DNA from: Phialocephala subalpina
Taxonomy: Eukaryota; Ascomycota; Leotiomycetes; Helotiales; Mollisiaceae
Length of the DNA stretch: 22,601 nucleotides
Direction of reading: 5' to 3'
Assembly (NCBI GenBank): GCA_900073065.1
Contig: FJOG01000060.1
Span: forward strand, 197,900-220,500
Shown here in pieces: positions 20,282 through 22,601 of this stretch. Each line of letters starts with the position of its first letter. Position 1 is the stretch's first letter. Below the pieces are notes generated by a model. The model had not been told where the DNA came from, did no database searches, and was given only the letters and a program-made list of their open reading frames with translations. A program made the position numbers and the translations under genes.

Positions 20282-21792
20282 GTATTTTATTGATTAGCAC
20301 CCCGACTTATTACAAATGTAGCACTTCTTTTAATATGAAGCCGAATCTCCTTAATATCTACGTCTTTCCCGATATTCACCGCGAGAGTCTCTTTTACCTC
20401 GTTATCCTCCTCTGCCTTATCCTCCTCTATCTCTACCACTTCGTTTATATATTCGGTCAATCTATAATTACTCCAAGTCGTCGTTATTACCGCTCTTTTA
20501 ATATTTGCTAATATCATCCAAATTATATTATTATATCTCTCGTAAGCGTATCGCAATACCAATTGCCAATCGTAATTCGGCGTAAATACTCTCGAACGTA
20601 ATAATAAGCTTATAGAGTATTAAATTACACTTCTCAACTCCGCGACAAGCGCTAATAACTTAATCTCGGAGATTATACTCCTTCTAATACTCGTCGGATA
20701 AACTTATCTAAATCTTTTAAAATTCATCAAAAAGTATTTAAAGATACTCTAACTTAATCTTTAACGAGTTACTTTTAACGATTCGTAGTAACGTAATCTC
20801 TCTCTACATCGATATATACAATTATCGATTCTCCTTAGTCTCGAAATATTTTCGAATTATATTTATTATTAATTCGAAGCCGAGATTTCTTTTTATAATA
20901 TAATTATAATAGTAAATACTCGCGCGACTCTTTAATATAATAAAAAACGCCTTATTAAATTAGTCCTCTAATAATCCGATTTTATTACAATAATCATAAA
21001 AGACTTATAATTTACTATCGAAAAAATCGTATAACTTTTTACCGTATTTCTTATCCTCGAAATAAACCTTTATTAAATTTATAATTAATTTAATCGTCGA
21101 GCTCAATCGGCTCGATTATTAATCCGAGTAAAAGTCTTCGTATAAAAAGTTGCCGATTAATGGGATATTATTTATTTTACTTTGCTAAAGCTATATTTAA
21201 TCCTATTATTATTTCTCTTAAAATTGAATATTTGTACTCGTTAATATTTCGGTAATAGTAAGTATAATTAAGTTTTTAATAATTAAGTTCGTCGCGTCTT
21301 ATTTAATAGTTGCTTATTATTCTAATTATTATTAAAGTGCTTATTATAATACAAGTAGTTAATTCAAAGTAATTAGAAGCAACGATTAATTCTATCGTAA
21401 ATAAAAGTTACCGCGATTTCTTAACTAATCGTTAATCTCTTACGTAGTCTACTCATAGAATTCCTCTGAATTAATAACTCGAATAAAGTTCTTAGTAATT
21501 AACGCCTTATCTCTTAGCACTTAGCATTTATATATACGCAAGAAATTGTATAAACGACGAATAAAATCAAAGTCGACCAAACGAAAAATCTCTATTATCT
21601 ATCCTATGAAATCTTCTTTAAAAGCTTCCTATAAATTGTAGTCTATATATCCTTCTCTCTTATAAATATCAAAACGGCGCATAATAATCCGTTAATAATC
21701 TCCTCGTTCTAATCGTCTTTATTCGTAAAATTAAATCGCTTTTTCTATTTATCCTCATCGTAAAAGAAATCCTTCTTCGATACGTCCGCCAT
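20282..21792 (-). pseudogene. copia gag remnant with zinc knuckle
   Basis: The minus-strand ATG at 21790-21792 opens MADVSKKDFFYDEDK, then a stop, KKRFNFTNKDD, a stop, and NEEIINGLLCAVL, a plausible gag start. At the far end (20282-20323) the frame reads CYICNKSGC, stop, SIKY, a fungal copia zinc knuckle of the CX2CX4CX4H kind with the last His turned to Tyr and a Trp to stop. In between, frames shift and stops abound, and a 91-codon open stretch at 20287-20562 is rich in Glu. Protease should follow, but I cannot pick it out. Confidence 0.75.
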
Positions 21793-21910
21793 CTTAAAGT
21801 ATAATTTAATATTAATTAAAAAGAGGTTTAATTGTGATTCGATCAAGTATTATTATATTTAATATCAAATAACGAGAGTTACGCAAAGTATTTTATCGTA
21901 AGCGCAAAAT

Positions 21911-22030
21911 ATTTAATCGTAAATACTTTATCGAAAAAACTATCGAAAATCGTTTATCGAAAGTAAACTATCGAAAATCGTATTCGAAATTTTATCGAAA
22001 ATATAATCGTAAATATAAATTATCGTTATT
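21911..22030. repeat. Degenerate ~28-bp tandem repeat in the element leader
   Basis: Between the 5' LTR and gag, ATCGAAAAT-like words recur. ACTATCGAAAATCGT starts at 21939 and again at 21967, 28 bp apart, with weaker copies on both sides. It may be a leader repeat of the retrotransposon or a by-product of low-complexity RIP-mutated DNA in which CpG survives. Confidence 0.5.
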
Positions 22031-22406
22031 CGAATAAAAGTTTGCGCTTTTTTAATTGATAAAAACGAGTACTCAATTAAAAAGTCGCCGTTTCGGGGCT
22101 ATAAAATAATATCGTTCTTAACGTTGATTTTAAGTAGCGCTTTAAACTGCCTATCCTAAGTCTTTATAAACGTTCGTTATTCTGCGTAATAAACGCAAAT
22201 TTAATTAAATAATACAAAGTTAAAACTCTTCTCGCGTTTCTTTTTCAAGTCCTTTAATAATCGCAACGTCTTTAGCGCGTTCTTTTAAAAAGCCTCTAAA
22301 ATCGTATTAATTATTTTAAGCGCGTAATTACTTTTTTTGCGTTACAATTAACCTCTTCTAATATAAACCTAATTACTCCGTAATTAATTAAATAACTATT
22401 AATTAA

Positions 22407-22544
22407 TATTAATATTACCAAAAATACTTAATCATATATAAATAAATTAAAAACGTAATATAATAAAATTATACTATTATATTCCGTTGAGTTATAGATA
22501 ATCAAAAGTAAGAGCGCAAAGTTAAAGAGTTATATCCTCCAACT
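22407..22544 (-). repeat. Right LTR (5' LTR of the element), RIP-mutated
   Basis: Aligned by hand without gaps to the left LTR over 111 bp (22407-22517), it differs at 25 positions, all G-to-A (19) or C-to-T (6). TGTTGGTATCACC has become TATTAATATTACC. The outer end is probably the CCAACT at 22539-22544. The preserved tail AGTAAGAGCGC anchors the alignment. Confidence 0.85.
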
Positions 22545-22550
22545 TTGCGC
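22514..22550. repeat. 10-bp inverted repeat at the right element edge
   Basis: GCGCAAAGTT (22514-22523) and AACTTTGCGC (22541-22550) are exact reverse complements around 17 bp. The first arm is in the LTR and the second crosses its outer end into flanking DNA of normal composition. Confidence 0.8.
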
Positions 22551-22601
22551 GTTCCCACGCTAGTCCTAGTGCAGCCTAGCGTCGCACGTGATCACGTACT
22601 T
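22551..22601. other. Right flank of normal composition
   Basis: Beyond the element the base composition returns to normal at once. A 12-bp perfect palindrome ACGTGATCACGT lies at 22586-22597. Too little sequence remains to say more. Confidence 0.5.

Larger units (their letters stand above)
16436..22544 (-). mobile_element. RIP-mutated Ty1/copia LTR retrotransposon
   Basis: A roughly 6.1-kb LTR retrotransposon lies in minus orientation. Flanking terminal repeats share a 111-bp ungapped stretch. Between them the minus strand carries, from right to left, a gag start (21792), a gag zinc knuckle (20282-20323), the integrase core (about 19095-19400), the integrase-RT linker (about 18540-18860), reverse transcriptase (about 17500-18260) and RNase H (about 16685-16960). 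Integrase before RT is the copia order and rules out gypsy. All domains are full of stops of the TGG/CAG-to-TAG/TAA/TGA type, and CA/TG dinucleotides are almost absent (60 bases at 20881-20940 contain none), as RIP produces. It is dead. No 5-bp target duplication is visible, since the left flank ATTCC does not recur at the right edge. Confidence 0.93.

Noticed and set aside
21890..22030. CRISPR-like array
   Set aside because: The copies are degenerate, about 28 bp with no unique spacers, in eukaryotic RIP-mutated DNA.

Overview
The window looks like nuclear DNA of a filamentous ascomycete (Pezizomycotina). The genes carry short introns of 44-60 nt with GT..AG ends and CTRAC-type branch points. 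The protein families are typically fungal: a Zn2Cys6 regulator, an ApsB/Mto1 microtubule organiser and a fungal DUF2306 membrane protein. Two A+T-rich blocks carry the marks of repeat-induced point mutation (RIP): CpA/TpG depletion, TpA excess, and Trp/Gln codons turned into stops. The species cannot be named from this sequence.

Layout. 1-~780 is a RIP-mutated island with no readable gene. ~800-15,000 is an ordinary gene-bearing block. A Zn2Cys6 transcription factor (912-2592, minus) diverges across 1.2 kb from a DUF2306 membrane-protein gene (~3805-5048, plus). A five-exon amino-acid/choline/GABA-type permease follows (6094-7890, plus), then a 1509-residue ApsB/Mto1-like gamma-tubulin-complex tether (9250-13826, plus). 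This converges on an alpha/beta-hydrolase fold esterase (14089-14958, minus). At 16,047 an exact 250-bp tandem duplication begins, and its second copy runs into the left LTR of a heavily RIP-mutated Ty1/copia retrotransposon (~16,436-22,544). The element lies in minus orientation: gag with a zinc knuckle, then integrase, reverse transcriptase and RNase H reading leftwards. The last ~50 bp return to ordinary composition.

How it fits together. No pathway links all the genes. The regulator and the DUF2306 gene share a divergent promoter region and could be functionally connected, but both are damaged as read. The regulator's first intron has GG where its acceptor AG should be, exactly at the point that would restore a perfect zinc cluster. 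The DUF2306 gene has two homopolymer frameshifts. Either this pair is decaying beside the repeat island, or the assembly carries small errors. The permease, ApsB-like and esterase genes look intact.

I found no clearly new multi-gene system. The most informative oddities are the splice-site defect, the paired frameshifts, the asymmetry between an unmutated left LTR and a RIP-mutated right LTR, the exact duplication across the element edge, and a 10-bp-stem hairpin upstream of the permease.
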